A stretch of DNA of 64,000 nt from Motacilla alba alba (taxonomy: Eukaryota > Chordata > Aves > Passeriformes > Motacillidae): NCBI RefSeq assembly GCF_015832195.1, contig NC_052021.1, positions 3,162,001 through 3,226,000 on the forward strand, given 5' to 3'. Each line of letters starts with the position of its first letter. Position 1 is the stretch's first letter. The notes under the pieces were generated by a model. It did not search any database and had not been told where the DNA came from. It saw nothing but the letters and a program-made list of their open reading frames with translations. Of the stretch, positions 61,668 to 64,000 are shown piece after piece. The position numbers were made by a program, and so were the translations under genes.

Positions 61668-62918
61668 GGGGAGACAGACACAGACTCTCTTCTGTTAGTA
61701 TTACATAGCACATCTGTGTTTTCCAGGAAACTGGTAGGGTGAAGTATGTGTAGCCTTTTGTTTAGAGCTTGGGAGACTTCAAAAATCCTGGTTTGTTTTT
61801 GTTTTTCTCCCCAGGCAGCCCTTTTAAAACAAACTCACACAGCTGTAAATGACCACATTCATAGTTCCAGGCAGTACCAAAGTGGCCAAGGAGCAGCACC
61901 TGTGTGTAAGCTGCATACCCTGTGATTAGTCCAAAATAAATCACCAGGAATGCAATGTAAAGGCAGATTTGCCTAAATTATGGGCAGGCTGGGATGTTTC
62001 CCTGAGCTGTTTGAGTCCTTTAGAAAGAGAAATAATTTTGTCAAACCCTTGGCTTTGTTGCTTGTGACATGTTAACGGATCCTCAGAGATTATCATTTCA
62101 CTGATGTTCATGTGGCCTGAGCTCTGTCTGATTCTAAACTGCTTTACAAATAAGGCATGGGAAAGCCAGAGCATTGTTTGGCTTAGGGATTTATCCTGCT
62201 TTTTATTTAATCATCTCATTGCCAGTTGCAGTTCTGCGAGTTGCTCCTGATTCTGAGTGATTTGAAGTGTGGAGTCTTGGTCTGTGGACACAGTTGACTG
62301 AAGATCTTGGTATTTGAACAGCAAGGGAAAACGGGTCCTGGGCTCTGCCAGAGTTCTATTTGCACCTTGAGGACAAACAGCTCCAGTTTTGTTGTCACAA
62401 ATCCTGCAGCACTGGTGTTTAGAAGAGTCATTGGTGGAAGAAGGGGATAAAACAGCTTGTCAGCTGCTGGAGATAGAAAATAAATCAGCTGAGCTGAAAC
62501 AAAAAGGTTGTTCATCCTAAATCCTGCAGTGCTGATGGTAAAACACATTTCTGTCACTTAATACATCTTTTTGGGGAAGCAGAGGTGGAATTTAGTGCTA
62601 GAGGAGGTATGATATGCCTTTCTCCCAGTGTTTCTTGCATGTCTAGTTTTCAGGAGAGGGTGTCATAATTCACTGAGTGATTTGGACTGGGAGAACTTAC
62701 TGTGGCCATTAGTCTGGGTTTTGATGTGGGGTGGAAATTTGATTACAACAGGGGAAGGCACACTGAATTCCAAGGGGACTGGTCACTTTTTGGTTTTTGC
62801 TTTGCTGCCCTCCCTGCTGAACTGTAACCGGTGTTGCACTCGGGCGGAGCCTGGCAGGGCCATTTTGTGGCACCCCTCAGTCACTTCCTAAACAGGTGTT
62901 TTCTTTTCCCTGCTACAG

Positions 62919-63096
62919 GGCCTATGCAGAAGACTCTGTCAGACATGGCCCGAGGGCAGAGCCAGGGGAGAAGATGAAGCACGAGGAGGAGGAGGAGGAG
63001 AGCAGCAGCGAGGGCAGGAGGGCAGTGGCGTCGGGCGAGGAGGAGGCGCCGCCCGAAGGGAAGAAGAAGAAGCGCTCCGGCTTCAGGGACCGCAAG
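62919..63096 (+). CDS. MICU1: MICU1 coding exon 3 (acidic and polybasic linker)
   Basis: The second coding exon of MICU1 completes the split arginine codon and adds 59 residues (about 55-113). The acceptor is TGCTACAG at 62911-62918 after a pyrimidine tract; the donor is GTACCA after CGCAAG at 63096. The peptide starts AYAEDSV (human AHAESPP), runs through an acidic region with six consecutive glutamates (HEEEEEESSSEG), a second acidic patch (SGEEEAPPEG), then the polybasic KKKKRSGFRDRK. That last block is identical to human MICU1, where the lysine-rich segment is reported to help bind MCU. The part before the polybasic block is poorly conserved with human and notably more acidic. The next exon (family sequence VMEYENRIRAY) is not in the last 900 bp of the window, so the gene is 3' partial here. 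Confidence 0.95.
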
Positions 63097-64000
63097 GTAC
63101 CAAACTCGGGCATCCTGCAAGAGGGAAAACTTGTTCTGTACCTGTCTTAGTTTTCTGAGGGACCTCACTCTCTTGGGAACCTGCCTTCTCAGCATGTTGC
63201 CATGAGTTTCTGCGGGTTGAAATTGGTGTGTTTGGAAAGCACGGTACACTGTTCCTCTGAAATGGAGACCTCTTTTCCCACCTGCGCTTACATGTCCAAG
63301 ATAATCAAGGCTCCTGCACTGGTGGCTGTGGGGATGGTGCATGCAAAGCAGGGAATTGTTGCCAAAGCTTTTAAACCAGCTGGGATATTCAGCGTGTGCA
63401 TATACACAGTGCATGTAGGAAGAAGTAGAGGGTGAATGTGGAAGGGAGGGTTGTAGGAAAGGTGCACTTCAAATCATTTAATTATTCTGTGCAAATGTAC
63501 TTGTTGAAATACAGGCTTAGTCCCCCTTCTTGGTTAGTCCTGGCTCTCTCTTGATGCTTCTGGCTATTTCATTTTCAGATCAGACACATTTTCAAGAGGA
63601 GGAAAATTTGAGTAATAAACTCTGTTGTTGGCTTGTGATCTGCCTTCACTCTTGGGGAGTTTCAGGAGCTTTGGGCACCTCAGAACTGGCGACTGATTTG
63701 GCACTATCTGAAACCACTGTTATTAAAGGATGTGTAATTTGATCTGACAGAGTCCTCTAACTGGGAGCTGGCAGACAGCAGTATTTTATTTTTTAAGCCC
63801 ATCTGGATGTCAGTTTTATAGGGCTGTGTTGGATGATGTAATATCTTTGCAGCACCAAAGAGGAGAAAGAAATGGTGAAGAGCATCTACTCCCATTTTGT
63901 TATGACTTGCTTCTGATACTTATTTTTAATCCTGTATTCTGGAGGTTGCATCTCATTAGCTGTTAAATTGTGGGTAGTCATATATAGTGGCTTAACAGCT
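63097..64000 (+). other. MICU1: Start of MICU1 intron 3
   Basis: It begins with donor GTACCA after the exon 3 lysine codon. No following exon is visible before the window ends. Confidence 0.85.

Larger units (their letters stand above)
54610..62918 (+). other. MICU1: MICU1 intron 2
   Basis: About 8.3 kb with consensus GT at 54610 and AG at 62917-62918. It interrupts an arginine codon after the second base. It contains two long plus-strand CR1 fragments and short CR1 tails. The remaining stretches (55.1-57.9, 58.7-61.3 and 61.7-62.9 kb) show no gene or repeat I recognise. Confidence 0.9.

Noticed and set aside
62881..63414. 177-codon minus-strand frame opposite MICU1 exon 3
   Set aside because: It is the antisense shadow of a GC- and GAG-rich coding exon and extends into intron on both sides.

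Overview
The window is vertebrate nuclear DNA, almost certainly from a bird and probably a songbird. It carries many CR1 LINE 3' fragments, most 150-550 bp, several ending in the CR1 tail repeat ATTCTATG. It also carries several LTR-like retroviral remnants, two isolated GC-rich CpG islands and the first exons of two spliced genes. There is no bacterial-style gene density, operon, CRISPR array or recognisable structural RNA gene. Most open frames are chance frames or lie in repeats.

The core is a divergent pair for the mitochondrial calcium uniporter complex. MCU, the pore subunit, is on the minus strand: coding exon 1 is 38653-38787, with a CpG-island promoter just to its right. Everything from 38652 down to base 1 is read as MCU intron 1; I could not find exon 2. 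MICU1, the EF-hand gatekeeper of the same channel, is on the plus strand. A probable non-coding exon 1 ends at 43703 in a second CpG island, coding exon 2 is 54449-54609, coding exon 3 is 62919-63096, and the rest lies beyond the right edge. Only the N-terminal 113 residues of MICU1 (transit peptide plus acidic/polybasic linker) and the N-terminal 45 residues of MCU are encoded here. Human MCU and MICU1 are also neighbours in divergent orientation, so the arrangement itself is conserved; here the gap is only about 4.9 kb.

Layout: 1-37900, MCU intron 1 with scattered CR1 and LTR fragments (LTRs near 9.7-10.15, 17.7-18.1, 25.0-25.5 and 33.6-34.6 kb). 37950-39140, MCU CpG island and promoter (three CCAAT boxes, three GC boxes at exact 16-bp spacing). 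39168-39322, a G-rich 31-bp minisatellite. 39479-39516, a perfect AC/AT/GT palindrome. 40.0-42.4 kb, intergenic DNA with nothing recognised. 42.6-43.44 kb, an odd degenerate tandem array full of microsatellites. 43430-44360, MICU1 CpG island and promoter (three identical KLF-type boxes at exact 20-bp spacing). 43704-54447, MICU1 intron 1 with CR1 copies in both orientations and two candidate alternative leader exons, one carrying a 27-codon hydrophobic upstream ORF. 54610-62918, intron 2 with more CR1. 63097-64000, start of intron 3.

How they work together: MCU forms the inner-membrane Ca2+ channel, and MICU1 in the intermembrane space keeps it shut at low Ca2+ and opens it cooperatively at high Ca2+. 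Both first coding exons here mostly encode mitochondrial targeting sequence.
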